Below the pieces are notes generated by a model. The model ran no database searches. It was not told the origin of the DNA and was given only the letters and a program-made list of their open reading frames with translations. The position numbers and the translations under genes were made by a program. Of a stretch of 64,000 nucleotides of DNA, positions 18,603 through 29,578 are shown in pieces. Position 1 is the stretch's first letter. Every line of letters begins with the position of its first letter. The stretch is taken from the NCBI RefSeq assembly GCF_022267515.1, contig NZ_JAKFGB010000012.1:496001-560000 (forward strand). The letters are read 5' to 3'. The stretch is from Rubinisphaera margarita. Lineage in GTDB: Bacteria; Planctomycetota; Planctomycetia; Planctomycetales; Planctomycetaceae.

Positions 18603-19739
18603 ATGGCAAGATCAAGACGAAACGCTGACACGCTCGAAGCAGGCTCCGATTCCTTCCTGGACATCGTCGCCAACATCGTCGGGATTCTGATCATTCTGAT
18701 CGTGATCGCCGGTGTGAGAATGTCTCAGGCACCAACGATCCGCGAGTTGATTGTCGAATCGACTCCGGTGCCAGTGGAAGTGATTCTTCCCCCGTTGCCG
18801 GCTGCCTTGTCACATCGCTTCCGGCCGGAGCAAGCGACGACGGCCGCGTCGAGGCTGGAACAAATCGACGCTCCGGTCCTGGGCAGCACGGCTGTATTGA
18901 ATCCGGTCTCGGTCGCAGGGACTCCGCCAATCGCAGATCTTTCGACCCTCGATCCATTGCGTCTGCGGAATCAGTCGAGGTCTCAGAGCAATCTGGCGCG
19001 GTCAGCGGAGCTCGCGAAACTGGCTGCGGAGCGGGATCGTTTGAAGACACTCATCGCAGCGAAGACGGCGGCATCGGCTGCGTACGATCAGCAGATGCAC
19101 GATCTGAATCAGCGGGAGCAGCAGTTGGCTGTGCAGCGAGCCGCAATCGTGCAGCAGTTGACTCTGATGGAAAGCACGACGAAAACCAGGCGAACGATCG
19201 AGCATCAGGTGGTGCCGGTGAGTCGTGTCTCTACGGGGCAGGAATGGCACTTCGAACTGCGGGAAGGCAAGGTCGCCTACATTCCGTTGTCTGAACTGAT
19301 TGATCAGGTGCGTGCGAAGGTTCAACAGCGGTTGGGGTGGATCGCCAAGTACGGTACTTACGAGAGTGTCATCGGGCCGACCGCCGGCTTCAGTATGCGA
19401 TTTATCGCTGACCGGGAATCCAAATCGCTGGTCGATGAGATCACGACCAACGGCCAGGTTCGGATCGTGCTCCAGCAGTGGGAACTGGTGCCAGTTGGTG
19501 ATGCGACCCGGGAAACACTGAAGGAAGCAAGTCGCGAAAACTCACTCTTTCAGATGGAATTGCAGCGAATTTCCCGGGCCGACACCATCACCTTCTGGGT
19601 GTACCCCGACAGTTTCGAACTCTACCAGGAACTGAGCCGACAGGCTCAGGCTCGCGGCTATCACGTCGCAGCCCGCCCGTTGCCACAGGGGAAGCTGATT
19701 ACCGGAAGCCCGCAGGGTTCCAAGTCGCTGAGTCAGTAA
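18603..19739 (+). CDS. ExbD/MotB-like single-span partner of the channel protein
   Basis: 378 residues, 14 bp after the previous gene. One membrane helix near the N-terminus (about residues 17-39, SFLDIVANIVGILIILIVIA) begins with Asp20 at the position of the proton-carrying Asp in ExbD, TolR and MotB. A coiled coil (about 130-190) and a periplasmic domain follow; its end (ITFWVYPDSFELYQEL and then QARGYHVAARPL) resembles the segment ILLVVSPDGVDEFY...GIEFGYEL of the preceding protein. It is probably the proton-conducting partner in a TolQ-like motor. No OmpA-type peptidoglycan-binding domain is visible, which distinguishes it from MotB and ZorB. It ends 4 bp before the converging GH2 gene. 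Confidence 0.75.
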   Translation: MARSRRNADTLEAGSDSFLDIVANIVGILIILIVIAGVRMSQAPTIRELIVESTPVPVEVILPPLPAALSHRFRPEQATTAASRLEQIDAPVLGSTAVLNPVSVAGTPPIADLSTLDPLRLRNQSRSQSNLARSAELAKLAAERDRLKTLIAAKTAASAAYDQQMHDLNQREQQLAVQRAAIVQQLTLMESTTKTRRTIEHQVVPVSRVSTGQEWHFELREGKVAYIPLSELIDQVRAKVQQRLGWIAKYGTYESVIGPTAGFSMRFIADRESKSLVDEITTNGQVRIVLQQWELVPVGDATRETLKEASRENSLFQMELQRISRADTITFWVYPDSFELYQELSRQAQARGYHVAARPLPQGKLITGSPQGSKSLSQ

Positions 19740-19743
19740 GGTT

Positions 19744-22098
<2,355 letters not shown>

Positions 22099-22101
<3 letters not shown>

Positions 22102-22136
22102 AGTAAGCTCCGGCCTAACGCCGGGAGCTTACTATG
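22099..22136. repeat. Long inverted repeat covering the RBS and start codon of the GH2 gene
   Basis: CATAGTAAGCTCC (22099-22111) pairs perfectly with GGAGCTTACTATG (22124-22136); a further GGC/GCC pairing with one bulged base closes a five-base loop. In the GH2 mRNA the 3' arm contains GGAG and the ATG itself, so both would be base-paired. It may be a translational switch, a DNA operator or a planctomycete REP-like element. Confidence 0.7.
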
Positions 22137-22212
22137 ATCGTCGTCATATCAACAAACTGCAATGAACATGGGCGGCACCGTCTTGAGAATCATTGTCAGG
22201 CGGCCTGGTCTC

Positions 22213-25200
22213 TCAATGGCCGCTGCTTTGCGTTTCAACCGTAACAGCGAAGATGAGTGGTGCTGTATGATCGCTCCCCTTCACCAGTTCGATCTTCTCG
22301 ATCATGGCCCGACGTTTCGGCGTGATCTCGATATACCGGACCTGTCCCCGTCCCACCTTAAAGGCGAGTCTGGACTTTGGCACCTCGAACAGTCCGTTGT
22401 AGTCGGCGATGTGGAGGCCGTTGATCAGTTCATGATCCTCGGTGGCTCCGTCCTTATAATGCAGTCGGACGGTCATGGAATGACCCTGCTCTCCCGGTGA
22501 GCGGGATGCCCAGCCTCCGATTCCGCCGAGGAGGTGAATCGCCTCAGCCGTGGTCTGACACGGAAGTGAAACCGATTTCGGCAGCTGCGGAGCAAACGGA
22601 CCGACCGGGCCATGCAGCATGACCACATTGTTTCGAGAGCCCTCTCGAGGATCGACCAGCTGGAACGGAATCTGATTGAACTCTTTTGGCGACCAGTCAC
22701 CGAAGTCGATTGTCTCGGCGGCGTTGTCACGGTTATAGAACATTCCTTGCGTGCTGAGCGTTGTTGCCACTTTGTCGAGTGTCAGCGGAACATACTTGCC
22801 GGGCGTTGTCAGATAAGTCAACAGGTCCACAAAGCCATCGTCGTCGATCGACTTTTCGAGTCCTTCGGGCATCAGCGATTTCGTCGAAGCTCGCAGCTGC
22901 TCGATGTCTTCGCGGAGGATTGAGTGCCGCTTTCCTTCAACGTCGACAATCTCGAGCGACGTCTGAGACTCAGCGGCCAGCAGACCGTTCAAAACGAGAC
23001 CGTCAGCCGTGACCACCGTATACATGCGGAAGTTGGACTCGACGCTGCGGTTTGGATCGAGAATGTGTGTGAGCAGTTCCGCTTTCGGGTGAATGACCAG
23101 GCCGCTGAGATCGGGGCCGACGTTCTTGCCTTCTCCCTGGAAGGAATGGCAGATCGCGCAATTCTTCCGATAGATCTCACGTCCAAGTTCATGATCGCCC
23201 TGTTTCTCGGTCAGAGGCAGCTTCGTCTTTACGAGTTCCATGCGATCGCTCTGAATCGACTGTCCGGCTGACATGAAGACGGCCTCAGCTCGTTCACGAA
23301 TCCGGCGGTTCGGATGCTCCGATAAGGCCTGTCGCTGCAGCACAGAGAGGTCCGTGGCCTGCAATATTCCCTCTTCGATCGCGGCGAGCAGCCGATTCGT
23401 GGTTGGGGCGCGGGCGAGCATTGCTCGGAGGATGGCGGATCGCTGTGACGGCGTGACTGTTTCCAACTTGGCGAGCATCAGGTCGCCGAGACCGGAGTTC
23501 TCGACCGTGCCCAGTTTCTGAATCAGCCCTTCGGACAGTTCCTGAGGCTCGAACGGAGAGATGACGTCGAGCATCCGCTGCAGAGATTGGTCGTTGCTTG
23601 CGTCGAAGGCGAGAACTCGGTCGGCCGCCTGAAGGCGGGCCGGCACCGGGAGTCGATCGTTCTCCAGTGCTTTCAGGCTGTTCTTCACCAGATCGGCGAC
23701 TCGGGCATCGAGAACGTTGCTGCCCCAGCGGCGGGCCAGTTGAATGACCGCGAACTGATGCTGGGAATCAACATGATCGAACAGAGCCGAAAGCTTTCTG
23801 GACTCGTCGGGAGTCAACTCCAGCGTGTAGTCCTTTGGCCAGCCTGACACGAGCCCTTGAATGCTGGTGGCCGCCAGTTGAGGATTCGATTTGCTGAGCG
23901 CGGCGAGGAGCGGAGCGACCTGCGATTGTTCCGGCCGACTGCGGGCGAAGTGCTCGGCGACGGTCGCCAGCACCTGGGCCGCGGCTTCCGAATCTTTCCA
24001 GGTCTCCAGAGCGGCGTCGAGAAAGTTGTCTGAATGCATCGCGGCCGCACTGGTGAGTGCATCCTTCAGCCAGCGGTCCTGCAGAATACTCGTGTCGGCG
24101 CAGAGTCGGGCGAGAACTGGACCCGCTTGGGCGGTCGGGTTATCGGAAAGTGCGAGGAGAGCTGCCAGCCGAACCTGGGGTTCGGGATCACGAAGACAGG
24201 AAGAAGCCAGAATCGCGGCTGAGCCTTCGGACGAGACCGGCAGAACCCGAAGAGCATTGAGCCGGACACCAGCCGATGGATGAGACAAGGCCTTCTGCAC
24301 TGCCGCGAGAACCTTAGAGTCGTCCGTATTGATCAACTCAAGTCCCGACAGGACGTGCAGGGCATGAATCGCTGCTGCGTTGAGTCCGATGGCGTCCGTT
24401 GATTCGTCTTCAAGCAGGCGGATGAGTTCGGGCGTGGCATCTGTGGCATTTCGCTCAATGAGTAACCGCTGCGCCTGCAGACGGACCAGCATTGTGGGAT
24501 CGGTCAGGCCGGCGACGAGGTCCGCGATTGTGCTTCGGCTGCTCAACACGGTCGGCTTCGTCTCATCGGCTGCGACCCGATAGATGCGACCGAACTTCTT
24601 GTCGCGAAGATCAGTGAGATAAGCGTTTCCCGGTCCGGTTTCGAAGCCGTGCGGCGTGGGGTTGTGCTGGACAATGTAGTTGTACCAGTCGAGGACCCAG
24701 ACGTTTCCATCCGGACCGACCTCGGCGAGGATAGGCGCGGTCCATTCATCGTCGCTGGCAAGAAGGTTGCCTGGATTATGCGAAGTGAAGCCGGCTCCAT
24801 TGGGTTCCAGAACGAACGCCCCGACCAGATGGCCGGTGGGACCACAGACGAACGCCGTGCGATTCCACCACTGTTGAGGGTAAGCTCGGGCGGTGTAGAT
24901 TGCATGCCCTGCTCCGGCGGTGTAACCGCCGTGATGGTCGACCTGCCGCACCTTGTCGGTGATTGGCCGGAACATGTGCGTATCGGAGATCATTTCGAGC
25001 GTTCGTGGAGCCCAGCCGAGAACGCGTTCGTAGTAACGATTGGCGATCGGCATGAATACGCTCGGATTGCGATTGGCGGTCGAACCGAAAATAAGTCCTT
25101 CCTCAGTAATGCCCAGCCCCCACGTGTTGTTGTTCGTCGAGCGCACGAACTCCAGCTGTTCGACGCGGGGAGGATCGGTTTGAGAGAGTTTGAATCGGAA

Positions 25201-26601
25201 GAAGCCCATTCGGAATGATTGCTGTTTCTCTCCGTTAATAACCGGGGCGGAGTTGTTGTAACCCTGCATCGCCCAAATCCAGTTGTCGAGACCGTAGCGA
25301 AAATTGCTCACGCCGCCGTGCGTGTCGCCCATCTCCCAGCCGGAGATCAGCACGAGTTTCTGATCGGCCTTGTCGTCTCCACTTGTGTCTTTGAGAAAGA
25401 GCGTTTCCCGGCCCGACTGGACCACGGCTCCACCCCGATGGAAGGTGATCGCCGTGGGAATGTTCAATCCGTCGGCGAAAAGCGTGAACTTGTCGGCCCG
25501 GCCATCGCCATCACTGTCTTCGCAGATACGGATATGATCGCGGCCCTGGTTGTTCGGCGCCAGATCATGAGGGTAGTCGACCGTTTCGCAAACCCAGAGT
25601 CGGCCCCGTTCGTCCCAGTTCATCGCGATCGGTTTTCCGCCCAGGTCTGTCTCATCGACGAACAGTTCCGGCTTGAGACCGACCGGCGTCGAAAGATGTT
25701 GCTGCGACTTGTCGGTCGGCAGCGGCTTTTGCATGAGTCGCTGGGTTTCCCCGCTTCCGGCCCGGTAGTCAGGAATCTTCGGGCCAACATCAACGTAGTC
25801 AAACTCAGGAGCCTCTTCGGAAATCTCAGTCATCTTCGGGAGAGTGAACGGTTCGCGTTCTTCGGCGCTCCGGTAGCTTCCCGCAACGGCCGGGTCGCCG
25901 CCGCAGGACCAGCGGATGCCGCGCTCCACCAGATTCTGAAACCCGGGGTGAGTCCACGTGCGTTGATCATGTCCCCAGGCGGTGTAGAACACGCGGCCTT
26001 CCCCATGTTTTCGGACCCAGGTCCAGGGTTCCCGCTCGTTCCCTTCGGCCTGCGGCTCGCCTGTGCGGTATTCGAGAACGGTCCGACCTTCCTCGTGATG
26101 GCGATGATGAACATAGCTCTCGTCCCAACTGGCGAACGGAGTAAAACCCGCGAGGATGGAATGCTTGGAATCGGCCAGACTGGTGCGAATCGTCCCCGCT
26201 CCATGGTGCTTGAATTGCGCCCCGATCAGATTCACGATTCGATCGTCGTTGCGGAAACAGTAGGTCGCGCAATGCAGCGGGATGAAACCATGGCCTGAAG
26301 CGACGTAATCGAGCAACGCATTGGCCTGATCTTTGCCGATCGAGTCGATGTTGGCGTAGAGGAGGAGACCGTCGTATTGATCGAGAATCTCCGCCTGGAG
26401 CATGTTCGGATCATCTCCATACTCGAGAACGATTCCACGCTCTTTGAAGACGTCGGCCACATCGTTGTAACGAGCACGTGGCTGATGATGGCCACTGTCG
26501 CCCAGAAAGAGAATCTTGAGCGACTCGGCCTCGGCTTCGCGGAAGTCCGCGAGCGAGAGCAGCAGTGCCGGAAGTACGACGAGGCGAATGAGTCGGTTCA
26601 T
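22213..26601 (-). CDS. Exported multidomain protein: ThuA, PVC-type dehydrogenase, HEAT, c-type haem and C-terminal sugar-binding-like domain
   Basis: 1462 residues with a signal peptide (MNRLIRLVVLPALLLSLADF). Domains in order: ThuA (about 28-250, ILFLGDSGHHQP and HCATYCFRNDDRI); a beta-propeller dehydrogenase region typical of PVC bacteria (about 310-670, GKPIAMNWDERGRLWVCETV); HEAT-like helices (about 690-1110); one c-type haem motif NCAICHSFQGEG (about 1147-1158) with the LVIHPKAELLTHILDPN segment; and a beta-rich C-terminal part (about 1270-1460). It is expected to be periplasmic and to pass electrons from an unknown, probably sugar-related, oxidation. It is encoded downstream of the Gfo/Idh/MocA gene and upstream of GH2 on the same strand. 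Substrate unknown. Confidence 0.88.
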   Translation of the reverse strand: MNRLIRLVVLPALLLSLADFREAEAESLKILFLGDSGHHQPRARYNDVADVFKERGIVLEYGDDPNMLQAEILDQYDGLLLYANIDSIGKDQANALLDYVASGHGFIPLHCATYCFRNDDRIVNLIGAQFKHHGAGTIRTSLADSKHSILAGFTPFASWDESYVHHRHHEEGRTVLEYRTGEPQAEGNEREPWTWVRKHGEGRVFYTAWGHDQRTWTHPGFQNLVERGIRWSCGGDPAVAGSYRSAEEREPFTLPKMTEISEEAPEFDYVDVGPKIPDYRAGSGETQRLMQKPLPTDKSQQHLSTPVGLKPELFVDETDLGGKPIAMNWDERGRLWVCETVDYPHDLAPNNQGRDHIRICEDSDGDGRADKFTLFADGLNIPTAITFHRGGAVVQSGRETLFLKDTSGDDKADQKLVLISGWEMGDTHGGVSNFRYGLDNWIWAMQGYNNSAPVINGEKQQSFRMGFFRFKLSQTDPPRVEQLEFVRSTNNNTWGLGITEEGLIFGSTANRNPSVFMPIANRYYERVLGWAPRTLEMISDTHMFRPITDKVRQVDHHGGYTAGAGHAIYTARAYPQQWWNRTAFVCGPTGHLVGAFVLEPNGAGFTSHNPGNLLASDDEWTAPILAEVGPDGNVWVLDWYNYIVQHNPTPHGFETGPGNAYLTDLRDKKFGRIYRVAADETKPTVLSSRSTIADLVAGLTDPTMLVRLQAQRLLIERNATDATPELIRLLEDESTDAIGLNAAAIHALHVLSGLELINTDDSKVLAAVQKALSHPSAGVRLNALRVLPVSSEGSAAILASSCLRDPEPQVRLAALLALSDNPTAQAGPVLARLCADTSILQDRWLKDALTSAAAMHSDNFLDAALETWKDSEAAAQVLATVAEHFARSRPEQSQVAPLLAALSKSNPQLAATSIQGLVSGWPKDYTLELTPDESRKLSALFDHVDSQHQFAVIQLARRWGSNVLDARVADLVKNSLKALENDRLPVPARLQAADRVLAFDASNDQSLQRMLDVISPFEPQELSEGLIQKLGTVENSGLGDLMLAKLETVTPSQRSAILRAMLARAPTTNRLLAAIEEGILQATDLSVLQRQALSEHPNRRIRERAEAVFMSAGQSIQSDRMELVKTKLPLTEKQGDHELGREIYRKNCAICHSFQGEGKNVGPDLSGLVIHPKAELLTHILDPNRSVESNFRMYTVVTADGLVLNGLLAAESQTSLEIVDVEGKRHSILREDIEQLRASTKSLMPEGLEKSIDDDGFVDLLTYLTTPGKYVPLTLDKVATTLSTQGMFYNRDNAAETIDFGDWSPKEFNQIPFQLVDPREGSRNNVVMLHGPVGPFAPQLPKSVSLPCQTTAEAIHLLGGIGGWASRSPGEQGHSMTVRLHYKDGATEDHELINGLHIADYNGLFEVPKSRLAFKVGRGQVRYIEITPKRRAMIEKIELVKGSDHTAPLIFAVTVETQSSGH

Positions 26602-26785
26602 TGGAACTCACAATGAAAGAGTATGAGAACGGTGTGCTCGGCCGGGGACGAACACTGCGATGCCAAGAAGATGCGGGCGCGAACGGCCCTGTTCGTCCGC
26701 CCTTACGGACGACGAAGCTCGCTGGACCGCCTGCGAACGACGACCAGATTACGTTGAAGCCAGTATGATCAGCGATGTCCCGCGA

Positions 26786-27904
26786 TCACTCGAGTGTGAA
26801 GTCCGGCAGTAAGACCTTCTCTCCTCCCTTGACCGCTGACTCATGAGCGCAGAGTCCGACGCATGTCCAGTTGGCACTTGTCACGGCATTGGGACGAGGG
26901 TCGCGATCCTCCCGAAGCGCGGAGAGGAACTCGTGAACCATGTGTGGGTGCGAACCTCCATGTCCGCCCCCCTGCACAAAGGAAAGATGACCGGCGTCGT
27001 GAATCTCGGCCGGCTGAGTAAAGCGTCGAATCGGTTCCGGAAGCAGATGGGCGAAGTCGGGGACTTCGATCTTGCTCGGGATCTCGTTCTCCGGTTTCTT
27101 GGCTGTGTGAAGTACGTGTGGTTCGTTCTCGATGAGCGTCCACTCAAAACTCTTCTTCGTGCCGTAAACATCGAAGCTCTCCCGATACTGCCGGGCGACG
27201 TCGTACAGGAAACGCCAGATATGGGCGACGACATCGCTATTCTGCAGCTTGATGTGACAGCTCTCGACCGCGAATCGGTTGCCCGACTTCTCGGCGATAT
27301 CGTCGCGAACGGCACCCGAACCGAAACAGCTGACATACTCGGCTCGTGAGTCCATCAGACCAAGACACGGGCTGACGACGTGCGTGGCGTAATGCATCGG
27401 GATCATTTTCTCCCAATAACTCGGCCAGCCGTCCATGTCCTGAGGATGTGAGGCTGCCAGATGCTGGATCTTGCCAAGTTCCCCTTTCTCATACAGATCT
27501 TTAATGAACAGGAACTCGCGGCTGTAGACCACGGTCTCGGCCATCATGTATTTCAGACCGGTCTGTTTGACTTTCTCGACGACCTGCCGGCACTCGTCGA
27601 TGGTGGTCGCCATCGGGACGGTGCACATCACATGTTTGCCGGCATCAAGGGCGGCCAGCGACATCCACGCGTGATCGGCAATCGGGCTGTTGATATGCAC
27701 GAAGTCTACATTGGGGTCAGCGAGGACCTCTTCGTAACTTGTGTATCGCTTTTCGATTTCGAACTGGTCGCCGACCTTGTTGAGTTCCTCGACATTGCGA
27801 CGGCAGATGGCGTACGGGTTAGCATCGGGGTGAGCGCGGTAGATCGAAAGGAACTCGGTACCGAATCCGAGTCCGATGACCGCAACATTGAACGGCTTCG
27901 ACAT
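26786..27904 (-). CDS. Gfo/Idh/MocA-family NAD(P)-dependent oxidoreductase
   Basis: 372 residues with an N-terminal Rossmann domain (FNVAVIGLGFGTEFLSIYRA), followed by DPNVDFVHINSPIADHAWM and ALDAGKHVMCTVPMATTIDEC. The family's usual EKP motif is replaced by TVPMA, so catalytic details may differ. The C-terminal alpha/beta domain ends with the HP-M-xxEFLSALREDRDPRPNA segment typical of sugar or inositol dehydrogenases. No signal peptide is present, so this copy is cytoplasmic. It is divergent from the XylR-like regulator 28067-29245 across an intergenic region with an inverted repeat, so the regulator is the likely controller. AAGGA lies about eight bases before the ATG. Confidence 0.9.
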   Translation of the reverse strand: MSKPFNVAVIGLGFGTEFLSIYRAHPDANPYAICRRNVEELNKVGDQFEIEKRYTSYEEVLADPNVDFVHINSPIADHAWMSLAALDAGKHVMCTVPMATTIDECRQVVEKVKQTGLKYMMAETVVYSREFLFIKDLYEKGELGKIQHLAASHPQDMDGWPSYWEKMIPMHYATHVVSPCLGLMDSRAEYVSCFGSGAVRDDIAEKSGNRFAVESCHIKLQNSDVVAHIWRFLYDVARQYRESFDVYGTKKSFEWTLIENEPHVLHTAKKPENEIPSKIEVPDFAHLLPEPIRRFTQPAEIHDAGHLSFVQGGGHGGSHPHMVHEFLSALREDRDPRPNAVTSANWTCVGLCAHESAVKGGEKVLLPDFTLE

Positions 27905-27989
27905 GGAGGTGTCCTTCGCTGATATTCAAACTGAGAGCCGTCCGCAAACGGCGTGATGACAAGAGGTGTTCTTTGAAGTTGAGCCTATT

Positions 27990-28018
27990 TTGACTTTGCA
28001 TAAGCCAGTGTCTATGAG
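27990..28018 (+). promoter_or_regulatory. Candidate sigma70 promoter for the XylR-like regulator
   Basis: TTGACT at 27990-27995 and TATGAG at 28013-28018 are separated by 17 bases. The -35 matches 5 of 6 consensus bases, the -10 4 of 6. It lies 49-77 bp upstream of the regulator start and is overlapped by the left arm of the inverted repeat, which would allow self-control. Confidence 0.4.
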
Positions 28019-28030
28019 ATATTACGCAAA
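27995..28030. promoter_or_regulatory. Candidate operator: imperfect 9-bp inverted repeat in the divergent promoter region
   Basis: TTTGCATAA (27995-28003) and TTACGCAAA (28022-28030) match as an inverted repeat at 8 of 9 positions, with their centres 27 bp apart. They lie between the divergent Gfo/Idh/MocA and XylR-like genes, overlapping the candidate promoter. Binding by the adjacent regulator is an inference. Confidence 0.4.
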
Positions 28031-28066
28031 ACTCTTGAGATAAATTACATGGGCGTCGGAGTCGAC

Positions 28067-29245
28067 ATGGCGGAGAGTCGCAGCGTTGCACTATTGATCG
28101 AGTCGTCGAACGCCTATGCGCGGGGGTTACTCTCGGGGGTCATCGCCTACATCCGGCAGTTCGCGGACTGGTCGATTTATCTGCCGGAACAGGAGCGGGG
28201 GGCGACGCCGCCGCGCTGGCTGGCCAACTGGAAAGGAGACGGGCTGCTCGCGCGCATCGAGACCGATGAGATCGCCCGAGCCGTGAAACGGACGAAGCGG
28301 CCGGTCGTCGACCTCAGTGCGGCCCGATATCTGAAGGACATCCCATGGGTGGAAACAGACGACCGCTCCATCGCCCGGCTGGCCGTTGATCACTTCCTGA
28401 CGCGTGGCTTTCAACATCTCGCCTATTGCGGAGATCCCGGTTTTCAGTGGTCGGTTCTACGCTGTGAGGAATTTGTCCGAGGCATCGAACAGGCGGGCCA
28501 GGCGTGTCACGTGCATCAGTCAATCCCGCGGTATGATGGCCGATACTCGTGGAATCGGGAGAAGCGACGCCTCGCGCGGTGGGTGCAACAGCTGCCGAAG
28601 CCCGTGGCCATCTTCGCCTGCTACGACATCAAGGCTCAGCAGCTGCTCGATGTCTGCCATGAACTCGACATCGTGGTGCCCGAACAGGTTGCAGTGCTCG
28701 GCGTGGATAATGATGCCCTGCTGTGCGAACTCTGTAATCCGCCGTTGTCGAGCATTATTCCGAACGCTCATCAGGCGGGTTTTCAGGCTGCGGCCCTGCT
28801 CGATCGCATCATGAGTGGCGACCTCGTGCCGAATGATGCTTTGCTGATAGAACCCCTCGGCGTGCAGACCCGACAGTCGACCGATCTGCTGGCGATTGAT
28901 GATCCCGATGTGGCGCGAGCGTTTCGATTTATCCGGGAGTCGGCCACTCAGAACATCCGTGTGCGGGATGTCCTGGAGAAAGTGCCGCTCTCACGCCGGG
29001 CTCTCGAGCATCGCTTTCTAAAATATCTCGGCCGGACGCCCCATCAGGAGATTCAGCGGCAACGGGTGATCAAAGTGAAGGAGCTCCTGGGGCAGACAAC
29101 GATGACGCTCTCCCAGATCGCGATTCAGACTGGATACGAACATCCTGAGTATCTCTCGGTCGCTTTCAAACGAGAGACGGGTGAAACGCCACGCGCCTTC
29201 CGCCGCCGCGTGGGGAACTCGATTCGGTGGCCCGAGGATCCTTAG
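28067..29245 (+). CDS. XylR-like transcriptional regulator (LacI-type sugar-binding domain plus AraC helix-turn-helix)
   Basis: 392 residues from the ATG at 28067, which has GGAG six bases upstream; an ATG at 28049 would add six residues. The N-terminal part (VALLIESSNAYARGLLSGVI) and the following Rossmann-like halves, ending with VAVLGVDNDALLCELCNPPL, form a LacI/periplasmic-binding-type ligand domain. The C-terminal 110 residues are an AraC-type double helix-turn-helix (HRFLKYLGRTPHQEIQRQRV then LSQIAIQTGYEHPEYLSVAF). This is the architecture of E. coli XylR, so it is expected to sense a sugar in the cytoplasm and activate the divergent genes. The exact sugar is unknown. Confidence 0.92.
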   Translation: MAESRSVALLIESSNAYARGLLSGVIAYIRQFADWSIYLPEQERGATPPRWLANWKGDGLLARIETDEIARAVKRTKRPVVDLSAARYLKDIPWVETDDRSIARLAVDHFLTRGFQHLAYCGDPGFQWSVLRCEEFVRGIEQAGQACHVHQSIPRYDGRYSWNREKRRLARWVQQLPKPVAIFACYDIKAQQLLDVCHELDIVVPEQVAVLGVDNDALLCELCNPPLSSIIPNAHQAGFQAAALLDRIMSGDLVPNDALLIEPLGVQTRQSTDLLAIDDPDVARAFRFIRESATQNIRVRDVLEKVPLSRRALEHRFLKYLGRTPHQEIQRQRVIKVKELLGQTTMTLSQIAIQTGYEHPEYLSVAFKRETGETPRAFRRRVGNSIRWPEDP

Positions 29246-29408
29246 TGAGGTTCTGGCGTGGATGGCCCTTTCTAAAGGTGGTGCAGCCGGTTTTGACCGA
29301 GGAAGCAGGATTTTCGGAGCGAAAAGCACCGATAGATTTCTTACGACGTCTGTTGATTCCGCCGGTCCAGTCGAGCGGGAACAGAGGGGGCAGTTGCGGA
29401 AGTCGGGG

Positions 29409-29437
29409 TTGACTCGTTGGTTAGGTCAGGATATCGT
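29409..29437 (+). promoter_or_regulatory. Candidate sigma70 promoter for the second PVC cytochrome gene
   Basis: TTGACT (29409-29414) and TATCGT (29432-29437) are 17 bp apart, about 142 bp upstream of the start codon. The -35 is good and the -10 moderate. There is no experimental support. Confidence 0.35.
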
Positions 29438-29521
29438 TAAATATCCCCACTTGCCGATGCGTTGCCCTGAGGTTCACCACCTTTTCACGTTAAACGCCGC
29501 ATCGGACCCGCTTGCAGACGC

Positions 29522-29539
29522 CCGAGGCAGCGGCCTCGG
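29522..29539. repeat. Hairpin in a REP-like extragenic sequence
   Basis: CCGAGGC and GCCTCGG (29522-29528 and 29533-29539) form a perfect 7-bp stem with a four-base loop. No T-tract follows. It lies 39 bp before the start of the following gene, so it would be in its leader. Confidence 0.4.
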
Positions 29540-29578
29540 CTCTTCCAAATTGTTCCATTCAGCGGAGTTTCTGTACGA

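Larger units (their letters stand above)
29246..29578. other. 333-bp intergenic region with candidate promoter and hairpin
   Basis: No gene is convincing here. It contains a fair sigma70-like promoter (29409-29437) and a 7-bp-stem hairpin (29522-29539) whose surrounding bases, in one frame, read DPLADARGS, a phrase I associate with repetitive extragenic sequence in related bacteria. The next gene begins immediately after. Confidence 0.5.

Noticed and set aside
15325..19739. Zorya-type anti-phage defence system
   Set aside because: A MotA-like protein with a long tail resembles ZorA, but there is no OmpA domain as in ZorB and no ZorC, ZorD or ZorE gene nearby.
26694..26711. Hairpin CGTCCG-N6-CGGACG as terminator of the Gfo/Idh/MocA gene
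   Set aside because: Only six pairs and no T-tract on either strand.
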